A stretch of 64,000 nt of DNA from contig JADNYV010000031.1 in the NCBI GenBank assembly GCA_015501055.1, forward strand, positions 124,001 to 188,000, written 5' to 3'. The notes below the pieces were generated by a model, which was not told the DNA's origin, did no database searches, and saw only the letters and a program-made list of their open reading frames with translations. Positions 22,723 through 34,920 of the stretch are shown one piece after another (positions within the stretch are counted from its first letter, which is position 1; every line of letters begins with the position of its first letter). A program made the translations under genes and the position numbers. The stretch comes from Mucidula mucida. Taxonomy: Eukaryota; Basidiomycota; Agaricomycetes; Agaricales; Physalacriaceae.

Positions 22723-25044
22723 GTGGCGCAGTTTGTTTGACCTCTAGACAATACCGAGAGTCGGCCAGTGTTCTTCTCTGTTCCCAGGAGGACAACTGAC
22801 ATCGTCAAATTTTTATAAGTAAATTTCTAGTGCTGCTCTGTTAACCGGGGAAAAGCCTGCTAGCAGTACCTATGCTTGCAGCATCATCGGCATTACTAAC
22901 CAGTAACTGGCAACGGAACATTGACACAACATCAGGTACCGAATTCGCGGGATGCCTGCTTCTTGACTCAGCCACTTTTGAGACTGTTTTAGTCAAAGAA
23001 AGTGATGAACATCTAAGTCCGAGTCATCATGCCGTGTTACAGTTGTCGTTTTACAAAAGTGATAAAGGTACAACACTACGGGAAAATGAGACGGCAACTC
23101 GCCTGTCAATAAAGAGCGCGCGCAAAGTGACACTGGTTCATTCGCAATGTATGTGAATGGTTTGGCTTACAGTTACGTGACTACAAATCGAATTCAGCTT
23201 GACAGAATGTCCGAAGAAAAGGACACCAAAGGTTGGAAAGAACAACACTCGGCCGTCGCTTCAGCTGTATCAGCGTTGATCGGACCGCGAATGATATACG
23301 ACATTGATACGTCGTCGTTTGGGCAAGAGCGCGAACGGTAATTGTCATAGAGGAGCACTCTATCAATAACAATACTACAGCTAGGTGTCTCACGGAGTGT
23401 CAGCGTAGGGCTCTAGCAGCGGCTACGGGCAAACGAGAAAATGAAACTTGTCGCGGTTTCTAGAAGGTGATAGATACCGTGGCAGGGTATGCAGGCAACA
23501 TTTGGCACAGAGAGCCTTAGCGCTGGATCCCAGACGTATACAATACCGCCACACTGGCAGCAAAATCAACGTTTAAGTCTGAGTTACCAGCATCTTCCAG
23601 CAGTCAATTGAAGGCAGCGCAGAGCGAGAACCGATGGAAAGCCCTCCTTTCGTTGGCAAAAGTCCTGAGCGAGGCGGTAAACAATCCTACTTTGTTCGCG
23701 GTAAGTATCAGGTTCCGGATCGATGCTGGTTGAAATTCGTGAGATACCGGCAGGCAGACTCTCGGCTTTCACGGGCAGCTTCGTAACTCTCATCATCCAT
23801 GGTCAATCCATGGTACGTGTCGTCGTATCACTCTCAGCCAGTGCGGGATACCGCTCTACTTCACGTCATCAACCCTCTCAGTCTCTGACTTCTCGTGTAT
23901 CTGGGAGTCGCGGACCAGGAACTACTCACAATGTCACTGTATCGTAACCGTGCGGTTGACCCAATCTGAATTCGCAGCGTAGTCGTGCTGTCTCTTGCTC
24001 TTCGTACCATCAGTATCTCGGAACAGTTTCTGTCGTAACGAGGCTTCATGAGACCAGTATTGGGGGCAGGAGTTTCTTGCGTTGACCCGCGGCTTCAAGA
24101 GACGCAATCTCAGTACGATCCGTAACTGGGCAAGTAAACAGTGTCATGGTCCTATGCCGAACTGTAGGGTGTACTCGCAACGGTAGGGGGCGGTCGGGGG
24201 GTTATCAATACGGTCCCGTTGGTCATAGCTTGGTAAAGTTGAGTGTGCCTGCAATGGCGAGCCTATAAAACTTGTATACGATTGAGCTGGTACTCCACAT
24301 CCCCACAGGTCTCTTATTCTACATTCCCTTACATATTTTTAATCGCCTATCTTACACACACAAACTTGTGCGCCACAAGTCGAAATGTGCTGCCTTCGCC
24401 AGTACGTTAAACGGGTTTTCTTCGAACCTCGATGAAGCTCATGTCTTTTGCCAGAGTTCGTAATGTATACACTAAATGTGGTCACGGAGTGACTCTGGTA
24501 TGTCGTCTTCTTCAGACCGTCTTCGTTCTGTCATTGATGTTGAAAGTAGCCGGATGAAATGGTACACCGCCGCGTTCTCGCGCCCTTTTCACCTTGACAT
24601 TCTTGGGCTTCAGATCTACTGCGAAAACTCCAAGTGTCGCTGGAGTCCCTTCCACCCGACGACGTGCAAGCCACCAAGCTGCCTCAAGACTTGTCAGCAG
24701 TAGTGGGTCATCAGGAACTGTATTGCTCAAACTATACACTGACTTGCATTTGACACTTCAGCAAGACGTTCCCTCAGCAATATAGTGCGTCTTATTTTCT
24801 GCCCTCTCTATAGTATTCCTCAGCAGTATGATAGGTCCGCAAATTGATGCGTTCTGCCCCACCTGCGCTCAGCAGCAGTAGAGCCAGGCAGCGCCGCTAT
24901 TCATGAGCGTGCCATTCGCTAATTTACCTTAAACTCCACATTATTCGTTTGTAATAATCTATCCCTTTCGTACGTTTATTGTAGTCAGACTCTTTATATT
25001 TGACGCCTAATATCAGTCTTGCCAATGTCTGTTTCTGATAAAGT

Positions 25045-25147
25045 CAAAAAAACAAAACACACTCCGACATCTACCCACCGAGTGGGTCGAACTTGGGTCA
25101 CAGACGTCTAAAGTAAGCAACGCGCTCAGCTATTGAGTCACGGGCCC
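25045..25147 (-). repeat. tRNA-derived SINE-like / Pol III unit
   Basis: Read on the minus strand from 25147: GGGCCCGTGACTCAATAGC (A-box region), then TTGCTTACTTTAGACGTC and a good B box AAGTTCGACCC (about 25083-25093). About 30 bp later there is a T-rich stop TTTTGTTTTTTT. The ends do not pair as a tRNA acceptor stem, so this is more likely a SINE or other Pol III transcript than a tRNA gene. Confidence 0.4.
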
Positions 25148-25365
25148 TTGGTTATACAGTGCAAAACAAAGATTATATCACGTTCTAAGTCAGGTCCGAC
25201 CTTTTGAGAACAAGGTGTTCAATCTCTGGCTCCATGTCCGACTTTTCCCCAGGGTTTGGAACCAAAATTCGCCGTCCATCATGTCCTACTTTGTGACCAA
25301 CGATGTCAGTGTATTATCCTTTCTAAGTAGCCTGACTCTCCTTCAAGTTTTCCACCTGCACCAGT

Positions 25366-25740
25366 ATGGGCCTCCTCAGAACAATACTGCGAACCACCAC
25401 AATCGCTGCTAGTGCTGGCATTGGCACGTTCTTCTTCGTTACGCGAAGAAATAGTACCTTTGTACCCATGGATCCTACGAGCTCGCCCCTCTTTAGTTCC
25501 AAACAGGCAACGCTATTCAAGAATCCCCCGAGCTATGATGCTTGCATGCGTGCAGTACCCTTCAGTCAAATAAAGCCGGAACTCTTGCAGGACAACTTGA
25601 GCGTAAATATAACGGTCCGGGCATGGCGGTGCTGTACAAACTGCTGTCACCGGAACGTAGCTCATCCCAGATGATTGGGCTTCCGAGGAATATAGAAAAC
25701 CGAAATGAGCAGGTGTGGCGTCTTCGAGATGTCAAGTGAT
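25366..25740 (+). pseudogene. Fragment of a conserved fungal membrane-anchored protein
   Basis: The open frame starts MGLLRTILRTTTIAASAGIG with a hydrophobic N-terminal anchor and continues TRRNSTFVPMDPTSSPLFSS and DACMRAVPFSQIKPELLQDN. This resembles the N-terminal third of a widespread fungal family of small N-anchored proteins of unknown function. After that the family sequence cannot be followed: a second frame gives KYNGPGMAVLYKLLSPE and ends at a stop at 25740. The downstream neighbour ERG2 (opposite strand) begins only 217 bp later, leaving little room. Probably a truncated or decayed gene. Confidence 0.35.
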
Positions 25741-25956
25741 CAATGGAGTGTCTTTGGATGATGTAGAAAGATGTCGTCTACCAATGTGTTGAGGTTGCTT
25801 GTCACGGAAAATTTAGTCGAAGCTCGACAAAAAGTCATCCTTCCAGATAGCTCCTGCCGTCAACGTGTATTGACATCTTCTCCGCGGCCAAAATTGCGCA
25901 ACCGTTCACCCGAAAGTAGAGCCTTCGAAGAGCTTCAAAGTTCAATGACATTCAGC

Positions 25957-26734
25957 CTAAATCTTTCCTCGAATAAGATTGAGCGTCATCTCCCGTCCAG
26001 AGATCCACGACATCTTCAACAACGTCGGAATATCAAGAGTCGACAACAGCCCATCCGCAAGACCAAATGGAAGCATCAACGGGATCCATTCTGCATGGGA
26101 AATCAACAACCATCGCCATACCCAGTTTGAACGTACCTCGGGCGTATTCCAGCGCAAAACATCCCTCGTGCATCTTAAATTGCTTCACCGGATAATGCAC
26201 ATCCCCAGGCGTATACCTCTCCATCTCCAGCGCACCCGCCGCGAACGCCCACTGCTCTCCAACCAGGATATTGAAATAATCATCCGCTGTGTGTCGCCAA
26301 GTATGCCCCTCAGTGCCCAGGGGCGTGCCGAAGATGAAGAGGTATTCCGTTATACTAGCATGGATGATGTACAAGGCGCCCATCGCACCCCCGGCATTGT
26401 TGATCATCCATTCCGATGAATCGGGGTTGAGCCGGATGACGCGGGAGGGATAGGTCGCGGTGAGGTTCCTCACCGCGACGATGTGGTCGACCATCCCCGC
26501 GGTGTTGTCGGGGCTCGCGTCGATGGCGCTCTTGGCTAGCTCATGAAGCTCGGTCGGGTCGAAGACGTACCACCGGTCCTGTTCATTTTACCCTTCGTCA
26601 GTGTGTCGTTGAAGTTGGTTCAGAGAACATACTTTAATGGTGTCCAGATAGCCACACAGTGTGACGGCGAGGCTCAAGATGAGCGCCCACTTGAAGAAAA
26701 GAGAACTGTTCTTCCATATTTGCTTCGTATCCAT
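25957..26734 (-). CDS. ERG2: C-8 sterol isomerase
   Basis: ER membrane enzyme that moves the sterol double bond from C8 to C7 in ergosterol synthesis; homologous to the sigma-1 receptor. Three exons: 26633-26734, 26137-26578 and 25957-26090, giving 225 residues, the usual length. The introns are 54 and 46 bp. Exon 1 is the N-terminal membrane anchor (FFKWALILSLAVTLCGYLD). The body carries WYVFDPTELHELAKSAIDA, GTEGHTWRHTADDYFNILVG, EQWAFAAGALE, VKQFKMHEGCFALEYAREW and the tail STLDIPTLLKM with RGKI. The conserved HTADDYF and EGHT motifs that bind the sterol are present. Nothing suggests damage. Also the target of morpholine-type fungicides by family knowledge. Confidence 0.95.
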
Positions 26735-26975
26735 GTCTGTGTAAAGTCCTGGAATGTCAAGAGACTGGACGGTCCAAGCATGAACAGAATCTATAGAACG
26801 CTGTTGGTTAATACGAATCGTGCCACTTCTCCCTCGTCTGATGATTAACGTCATTTGGCCGCGAACTGTGATGAACGGTCACGTTATTAGAATGTACCTC
26901 ATTTGAAGGCTTCAACTTCCTAGGGCCAAACGATCAGACCACGACAGCAACGGAATCATGAACATAGATTGCAGA

Positions 26976-28272
26976 CTAGTTATCGGTCACATCAAGCAGG
27001 TCGAGGTTTGGCACTCTGCACCTCGACACCTGGATCCACCACAACAAAATCTGCAGAGCATTTGGAGGGTCTCTCCCCTGCGCGTAAGTCCTGCCCCCAT
27101 CCTTCAGAACATCAATAGGCGCTTCGATTGGCTCTGACAGATGAACTTCCTGACGATCTGGGAACAGTCAGGATGGTGAGCCTAAGCAGATGCAAGACGA
27201 CTCGCCTGCAGTGAAATAGCCGAAAGACCAGTAGTTGTAGTTCGTGACGGCGAAGACGTTACTGCGAGGTTGCGAGCATACGTCGTAGAGCTTTGGAGGG
27301 AATCGTCAGACAAGGCTGGAAGGAGAAATTTATTACTGACCAACGCCCAGAGCTTATTGGTCGTCCTGTCATAGCGGTACTCTGCGACGCTGTTGTAACG
27401 GTCATCAGAAACCTTGGTCGAACAAGTTAATCACAACGATGACGCAGGAAAAGAAAAAGACAAACCTCTGACCGCGGTTTCACAAATTTCGTAAAATCTT
27501 CGTGAGAGAAGCACCAAGGCGCCATCTGTACGATTGGGAACATTATCTGTAGTCGATGTCAGACATAGTCTGTAAAAGTAGAAGCCGACCGACCGTGCCC
27601 TTGTCGCTAGCAGCTTCCAGAGCGTAAACTTGCCACATGGCATTATGCGTCGTGAACGTGTCCGACAGATTCACAAATCTGAACTCATTTGTTTCGCCCT
27701 CAGCATTGTCGATGTGACGGAGCACTTCTGAGAAAGTGCAGAAGATATACCTCTCCATGAGGTTGCGCATCTCTCTCTCTCCGTTTATTCGCGAGAAGAA
27801 AACGAGAGACTCTGGCTCATAGTACGTGTTTGAAGCCGACGACCTGAGACGAAGTTTTGAAACGAAGTGGTGTCCTTTAACAGGAAGCACAACGGGAATG
27901 TTCTTGAGTTTTGCGACAACTAGTAGTAAACATGAGGTCTAGTCAGAAGTGATTTGAGTAGGACGTACACGCCGTGGTCCAAGCCTGGAAGACAGATCGA
28001 TCCATGAGTGCCACCTTGCGCAATTTGCGTGTTCCCGGCTTTCGGACGAGAGATGGGTACCAAGGCCAATCTGCTGTGCGTGTAACCTCGACAAGAGGCG
28101 TCGTCCTGTTCGCAAGGACGCCGGGCTGGCGCCAGCCGCCCGTGTAATTGTAGAAGGTGTATCCTTCCTCGCGGTTGGGTAACACGACGATAGAGCGGCT
28201 TTTGATCTGCTTGGTGTATTCCTCGTCGCTGTCGTACTCAACTTCGGTGCTATCGATGTTCATGGCGGCCAT
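26976..28272 (-). CDS. Conserved basidiomycete protein of unknown function
   Basis: Multi-exon gene. Exon 1 (from MAAMNIDSTEVEYDSDEEYT at 28272) has RSIVVLPNREEGYTFYNYTG and VEVTRTADWPWYPSLVRKPG, then VALMDRSVFQAWTTA. The next exon resumes FVAKLKNIPVVLPVKGHHFV and continues EPESLVFFSRINGEREMRNL and TFSEVLRHIDN. Later exons give NRTDGALVLLSRRFYEICE, YDVCSQPRSNVFAVTNYNYW and PNALQILLWWIQVSRCRVPN with a stop at 26976. Strong coding signal and regular introns argue it is real. I know of no assigned function; no membrane segment or catalytic motif is visible. Confidence 0.65.
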
Positions 28273-28950
28273 TGGTAGGAGGGGTGAGGACTCGAAGGAC
28301 GTTCAGAATCTTTTATACTGTCGCAACGCGCATGGGCCACCAGGGCTTTTGTGGACACGACCATTGTTGCATCAAAGTGGTATCGCTACCCTATTGTTCG
28401 TCCGATATGGTCCAAACGCCGTATCCTTGCGCGGATAGGTTGCGGAATGAAGGATCCTTGTAAGCTGCTGGCGGAGAGTAAGGGAGAGCCAAGAAATCTC
28501 CGTTTCTGCCTATCGGCAATCACTGCCAGATGGTCCGTGCGCGACAAAACACACGCGATTTCTCCTCAGCGAAGTGTTATTGACGCTGAGGCCGGCATTA
28601 TCGTAGCCTGGCGAGGGCGGCTCTAGTAGTTGCGGTACTGTCTCGTGAACTCGACACGACATTGGCGCGTTGCGGACGAGGCGTTATCGGCCATCGGCGG
28701 CGGCGTACAATAAGTGGTAACTGAGAAGAAAAAGGGCACGGTATGAACCTCTTCGAGCAGCGAACCAAAGCACGACTGAGGAGCAAAAAAATGGGGAAGG
28801 GAGTTTATACATTAGAGCGAGGATCAATCTGTCCATAATGGAATAAGGTGTACGAAGAAGGCAGAGAGAGAAAGAGAGCACGGATAAGATAAGATGTGGA
28901 ATGTATAATATTTTCAATATGTTGTACAGTGCCAAACGAACAACTAGTTA
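28273..28950. other. Intergenic region
   Basis: No gene is supported in these ~680 bp. It separates two minus-strand genes and should hold the promoter of the unknown gene at 26976-28272 and the terminator of the FunK1 kinase. Confidence 0.45.
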
Positions 28951-31636
28951 TCAGTTATCAGGAAGTGCTACTGGGTACATGCGTACGAGGTCCGGATCAC
29001 TGAATTCTTGGAAAAACCGCGCGTATGTCCAGTGTCCATCCAGACTGATCTCATCAAACGGTGGAAGGAGATTTTCTGGGACAACAGGAAGGGGCGCGGG
29101 CGGTAAAGCGTGCGTGTTCTTCTTTTTGAGCCGCACAATACTAGGACCCGAAACATTGAGAATCTGGGCCGCATGAAATCGAGCCGTATGCGCACTTTGC
29201 GCAGCAAGTCCAGTGAACAGGTGAACCTTGAGACCATAGATATAGCGGCAAAGAACGGCAAGGGACAAATCGGCAGAGGGCATTTCTACATGCTCCAAGT
29301 CCCTTTTTGCGTTGACCAAAAAGGCATCACTCCCCTGTAGCCACCCGTGATAGGACGAAGATGGGTTACGCGCAAGATAGCAGTTTTCCTTTGTGGTCGG
29401 GCTATACGTCGGCTCCTCTAGAAGAATATTGTTGACTACAAAGAGCCAGAACACGTAGAACAGAGACTCGAGATCGTGTCGATAAAGTGGCAAGGGAGGG
29501 GAAGCGGGGTTTTGATGTAGCTCTCGAGCCATGTATGGGCGGGTGCCTGTACGCTGCTTAGACGAAGGGGACGTGCTGTCGCGGAATGATGATAGATCAA
29601 AGTCATTCAGGACACCGCACACCCTGCCGTCGCGTATATGCCACATGATGTTGCCTTGGCTAATGTCGCGATGAAGAATCCTGGCATGGTCGTATATCCA
29701 GCGATGAACTAAAGCCAGATAAGTTAGCCATTGGCGGTGAAGACTGAAAGGAAGAGAACAAACCTTGTGAAACGTCGAAGATGACTTGAGTGTAGTCGAA
29801 GACAGAGTCTAGCTCGCTAAACTTGTGGAGCTTTTCATGCACGCTAACACGCAACACGCGGTTCTCGTAGTTGAAACGGACACCTGAGGCGTACTGCGTT
29901 GTAGGATCGTTGAGATAGGCAGCCAGCCGACCACCAACCTCATCGGGAAGCTGAACAAAGTCTTGGGAGTGGAGGATAGTTGGGATGTGATTCAGCACCC
30001 AGGAAGCATCGTCCTTAGCTGCGACTACTTCTCGAATACGGTCAACGAAGGTAGCCTCTGACTGCCTGTCGGTGGGAGACCAGGTGATCTTGACGATCAG
30101 TTCACGACCGGGCCACCTCTCGCACTCCGCATTGACAATGTACGTGCATCGACCTATAATGCCGGTTTGCCTGTCGATAATGCGGCCGAGCTTGAGGACA
30201 AATTCTCCATCGGTGTCCTGGAGCCGAATAATCTGCCCTGACAGTATATTGTTCAGGTCCTTGCCAGCGATCTTATTGTATTCTCCATAATTCCGCAGGT
30301 ACGGGCTTGGATTAGGGAAGAGGCGACCGACGATACCGCGGTTCTGGAGCGCGGCTTGCTGGGCCTTATGCAGACTCGCCTGCAACACCATGAACATGCG
30401 ACGGGAGGAACGAAAGTTCAGCGGCGCAGAGATAGCGATGCAAGAATGGTCGTAGTACATGACTTGGACCACATCATCGCAGACCAGCAGCCCAAGGCTA
30501 TGGTCTTTGAAGCCGCTGGCGGACAGATAATCGAGCGCATAATTGGCACACTGATAGGCAGTCGTCTTACGGTCATCGCTTGCGTCGTCGAATGTCAAAT
30601 CCCTCGATGATTGAGAACAAGTCGTGATGTCCGAGCGGGAGGCGACGTTAGATGGGTCTCCTTTTTGGCGTTTCGCAACCGGCTTGTTGGAGTCGGAGCC
30701 TCGCTTCGTAGCCCCAGTGGATGTAACAGAGGAGGTTGCAGCGTCTATGAGGTCCTTTTTTTGCCTTTGCCAAGACCGCCAGATCTCGTGGATCTCGACC
30801 TAATTCAAGGATTAGAACAAGAAGTTGTGGACTGAAGACTAACACGCACCATTTTTGTCAAGAACAGTCGGAGCGCCGACGCCTTGGTCGACAAAGTCAT
30901 GGTCTTTCTTGAACTCCCAGAAAAGTAGCAGCTGCTCCCAAGAACACTTGGGCGATGGACCCTTCCTGTTAACCCGATCGAGGTCGTTCAAACAGTCCAG
31001 CCACAGGGCGTAGAGAACCCCTCCCAAATTTGGGGAGCGATCGCCTTTCACTGAGGCGCGCGACCCAACGACGCGTTTGGGATCCTGGCGGTAAGCATAG
31101 AGGGTAGACGAGATATCAGTGCCCTCGGTCTCAACCATGACGCTAGTCGCCTGGTTATATAGGCTCGCAGCTGGTGCGTAGAGAGTATTTTCTACTCCCT
31201 CTGTATCGCAGGCATCGAGGTATGCGTCCATTTTCTCCCGAAGAGCATCGTTGCCTTCCAAAGCCGTCAAACAGCGCTGGAATTCAACGTTGGATTCCCA
31301 GTCTTCGGGGAGATTCAAGACCTTCTTGAGAAAGATCTCAAATGGGAGATAGACCCTGGAGGTTCTGAGGTCCTCAGCTAGGTAAGGATCTACCTCTGCT
31401 CGCGTCGAGGCAGCCTGCTGGCCGATGATGCCTTTGGCAGCGGGTGTGCTCGTCAGCTTGGAGACACTGGAGGCATTGCGACGAGTAGTAGGGGTTCTGG
31501 GAAGGTTTGGTTGCGCGATGTGCGTATACGACCCATCGGAATGATGACGATTGGCGACGGGAGTGGCGGGCGCGTCGGATGATATGAGTGGCCACGAATG
31601 ACGGAGAAAGTCGAAGATGAGAATGGCTTGATACAT
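28951..31636 (-). CDS. FunK1-type fungal protein kinase
   Basis: Large multi-exon kinase of the FunK1 family, a lineage-expanded group in basidiomycetes with unknown substrates. The first exon (start chosen at MYQAILIFDF, 31636; the frame is open to 31717) has the N-terminal region SRVYLPFEIFLKKVLNLPED, DRSPNLGGVLYALWLD and LLFWEFKKDHDF. The middle exons include DDVVQVMYYDHSCIAI and the N-lobe VLKLGRIIDRQTGIIGRCTY with ELIVKITW (catalytic Lys). The last exons have the catalytic loop ILHRDISQGNIMW, DFDLSSF in place of DFG, and the activation-segment end GTRPYMARELH, then LYRHDLESLFYVFWLFV. The DFD triad is usual for FunK1. The C-terminal ~150 residues are family-typical. Looks intact. Confidence 0.88.
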
Positions 31637-31972
31637 TTTGAAGTATCTGGCTTTATATCTGTAGTCACGGGACAGCGTGCAGAGGCAGAACAATGGACAA
31701 TGGTGGTAAATTGCCAAGTTGGGAATTTCTCACGTGGTCGCATGTGGACGTTCCCACAATGTTGTGTACTGTCGTTGAACGTTAAAATGAGAAAATTGTC
31801 TCAATCAAGTGGATGGGCAGCAAGTGATAGTACACGGCGTGACCGAACAATATTGCAGAAACAAGCCAAAGGACTCTTCGACTTAACTTGAAACCGGCCA
31901 TGATCAAAAAAACTCTTTGGTTTATCCCTTTGCATATGACGGGTATTGACAGCATACATACACACTACTTCA

Positions 31973-32823
31973 TCAATTCGCGGCTGCCTTGGACGGATTC
32001 CACCCGGGACCTCGTTCCTCCTCTGGTACGACTTTGATCAATCTCGCCGGATTACCAACGACAACGCTCCTGCAACGAAATCTCAATCGGAGCACACATA
32101 CGAGGGAGGGAAGAGCTGCTCACCAATCTGGGAAGCTCTTCGTGACAACAGCTCCCGCACCAACGGTGCATCCTTGACCAAGCGTGACCCCAGCTTGGAT
32201 ATTCGCTAGTAAAGCTCATTAGGAGGCCGTACTAGAGCACCAGACTTAGTAGACTTACCTCCGCCGCCAATCCAGCAGTCATCGCCTATGGTTATCTCGG
32301 ATGCGCGTTCCAAGCCAGTTTGACGCTCTTTGACGCTGATGCCGTGGGTGGCGGGGTACAGCGACACGTTAGGGCCGAAGAGGACGCGGTTCCCAATCGT
32401 GACAGTCGCGCAGTCGAGTATAGTCGTATTGTAGTTCGCATAGAAATCCGAACCGATTTTGATCTGTATATATAGGATATGAGCCCACTACGTCGAGTAC
32501 CACTAGACTCCGCGGATTTACATTCGATCCGAAATCGACATACAACCTATGCAGACGAAGATTAGGCACGGTGAAACGAAGGCTTAGTCGGGCAGTGATA
32601 TTTACGGAGGTTCAATGTAGACGCCCGGGATAGTTTCGACTGGGACGCAGAACAGCTCCGCGAGCATCTCCCTGCGTTCGTGACCATCACGTGTGGGCGG
32701 GGAGTTGTTGTAGCGGTGCATGATTTCGCGTGCGCGAAAGCGGCTTTCTACTAGTTCCGGCTGCATGGAGTTGTACAGACCATTATTCGAGGCGCACGGA
32801 GGAGGGGGTATGTAGGAGGACAT
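31973..32823 (-). CDS. Maltose/galactoside-type sugar O-acetyltransferase
   Basis: Acetyl-CoA-dependent sugar O-acetyltransferase with an N-terminal maltose-acetyltransferase (MAC) domain and a left-handed beta-helix of hexapeptide repeats. Exon 1 encodes MQPELVESRFRAREIMHRYN and RREMLAELF. Next come LYVDFGSN, then IKIGSDFYANYNTTILDCAT, VTIGNRVLFGPNVSLYPATH (catalytic His in ATHG), EITIGDDCWIGGG, IQAGVTLGQGCTVGAGAVVT and NPARLIKVVPEEERGP, stop at 31973. At least four short introns. A cytosolic detoxifying or metabolic role is inferred; the natural acceptor is unknown. Confidence 0.88.
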
Positions 32824-33051
32824 GGTGGTTATGATCTGAGAGCAGTCGTCAAGGCGTAGAAAGTCATTCGGCCTTGGCTAGTTGACCGGGGAAATCTCGG
32901 ACACGTCAACAGCAACGTTTTGATACGTGGATGAAACCATCAGAACTTCAACTACGTGCCAATGTCAACAGATCGCGCCGAATTGGAGGGAGAACCAAAA
33001 GCTGGTAATCAAGAAATTCGTAAGAAGTACAATGTATGGTTTCCAAGATAA

Positions 33052-33628
33052 TTAAAGAGCATCCTTCTCAGCCAAGACCTCTTCAGCGTGCTGTTTCGCT
33101 TCATTGGAGACGCGGGGGTCTTTAGGAAGGTGAGATGAGAAGAATAGAGCAAAGACTACTCACTGTGCAAGGTGGCCTTGTAGCCAGCAAGAACGCGAAC
33201 CTCATGCAGGTCACGCTCGCCTGTGTGCAGAGGCTGCGAGGCCTTCTTCGATGTCGTATTGTCTACTGTTAACCTGTTATTGCAGTCTATGCAATCGAAC
33301 GAAGGTACATACCTTCCTCCATATCATCATCTTCGTATTCCTCTATAACCAATCTTTACATTTTATTTGCCTGGGCGGAGGAATATCGAACTAACCTTCA
33401 TCATAAGCACTATCCTGCTCCTGGGGGATGACTGAGTCGTCGGTGTCGCCAGACATCTCATCGAGACGGGCGCTGGCGTCAGCCTTCGCCTTGTCAGACA
33501 CTCGCGGATTGTGCATAGTGCTTTTCAAGCCGCGCGCGACGTTGGCTGGATCTTTCTGTTCGTTGGCTGCATCAAAGTCAGGTGCGAACCAGCGTGAAGG
33601 GCGGTAATGGCTCACAAGAGACGGGCAT
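33052..33628 (-). CDS. Conidiation-specific protein 6 (Con-6) family
   Basis: Small hydrophilic protein of the Con-6 family, known from Neurospora as conidiation-induced and common in basidiomycetes. A 13-nt first exon (33616-33628, MPVS) and a 49-bp intron lead to exon 2 (from 33566) with the first Con-6 repeat, NVARGLKSTMHNPRVSDKAK then DASARLDEM. Acidic linker exons follow (EEYEDDDMEE). The last exons hold a second repeat, VLAGYKATLH joined to NPRVSNEAKQHAEEVLAEKD, with the stop at 33052. Two repeats is the usual arrangement. Likely an intrinsically disordered stress or development protein; the function is not established. Confidence 0.85.
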
Positions 33629-34123
33629 GATGGTTTGCGATTGGTAGGTGGCGAAAGTTTTAGTTCATCCCAATGATTGAGTCTAACCTTTATACCGCAG
33701 ATGCAAGTGACGAAGGCGTACAAGAACTCTTTGGAAATTTAAAGTTTTATGACGAGGAATGATTGTAAGTAGTTGTAAACGGAATTCATGACGAGGAATG
33801 TTTGTAAGATGAGTTCACCGTATACGTAGACGCGTCTCGACGATTCGTGTATGATGTATCGGAAGCCTCTTTCTCTGATGGTTGTGCAGTCTAAGAAATG
33901 CAAAGGATTTTCAGGTCTGGATGCTCATGCCTTATTGGAGCGGTTGGAAGCTGTTCGCATTCAAAATGATGACTATATTCTATCTGAAGGTAAAAGCATT
34001 GCGGAAAAAATTGGCCCTTGATCGCCAAAGGTATGGACGAGAAGGAGAAAAAACGCCACACAACTCGTTGACAATATGCCCAAGTGCCAGTTATAGTTAC
34101 ACGATATATATCAGAACAGAACT

Positions 34124-34731
34124 TCATGCCTTCGCACCAACCTCCTGTACCTTGGCCTGCATCACATTGACGAGATAGCCCATATTTTCCTGCTTCTTCC
34201 CTATAGCCTCCTCCAGAGCGGAGATGTTGGTGTTGAGGTACGTAATCTTGGCTTCGTAGTGCACTGCAGCTTGGGGGAGTGTCTGTAGAAGAGGTAAACA
34301 ATAATGCATGGGGAGGAAGAGGCGAACGCATCTAGACAAACCTTCTTCACATAATAGCCCGTCCCTACATCCACAATGACGCTCTCCGCATCTGTAATCT
34401 TCCCCGGTACATACAAAGAATTCGTTAAAGGCACCAATACTGGTTTCGATTGACCTGATTGAGCATCAGTAAAAGGCCTTGACTGTTGCGACTCAAACAA
34501 CACTCACCGCCTTTAAGCTCCCGGACATTCTCAATACAGGCCTTAAATTTTGCCTGCGCTGCTTTGAGCTGTTGGAACGATGAGGTGAGGTGTGTAATTT
34601 CCTGTATGTATGAAAGTCAGCAAGGACTTAGAGGCAGGATATGAACACACCTCATCCAACTGTTTCCTAACCTCTGCCAACTGTGCGAGATCAAGATCGG
34701 CGACATTTACCTGTTGCGGCGCGCCCGACAT
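34124..34731 (-). CDS. Prefoldin subunit 5
   Basis: Alpha-class subunit of the hexameric prefoldin co-chaperone, which hands unfolded actin and tubulin to the CCT chaperonin. The start is at MSGAPQQVNVADLDLAQLAE (34731); the upstream open frame is 5' UTR. The first coiled-coil strand continues ITHLTSSFQQLKAAQAKFKA and CIENVRELKGG. The beta-hairpin core is VLVPLTNSLYVPGKITDAES with VIVDVGTGYYVKK, and the second coiled coil is AVHYEAKITYLNTNISALEE to VQEVGAKA. Four exons with short introns. Length and layout fit Gim5/PFD5. It is divergent from DIS3, with starts 190 bp apart. Confidence 0.92.
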
Positions 34732-34920
34732 GTTTAGAATCTCTAATAGCGCGTAGAAGATTCGCGGCAATGGTCGTAGTTGGAGATCAAAATTAACGAG
34801 ACCAATTGATGGCCTATCTTCGGACATCGGGCCGGGTTCTTAACATTCCTCTTTCCTACCACCATCACGAATCTCTGGCCCTTCTACCGGGCGCATTGAT
34901 ATCGACTGAAATCCATAACA

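Larger units (their letters stand above)
22420..25365. other. Gene-poor region, ~2.9 kb
   Basis: Only short ORFs without family features are seen (for example 22872-23156 and 24476-24703). The region contains two tRNA-like stretches described separately. It may be decayed repeat sequence. Confidence 0.45.

Noticed and set aside
22662..25147. Functional tRNA genes
   Set aside because: Neither tRNA-like stretch forms both a proper anticodon loop and an acceptor stem.
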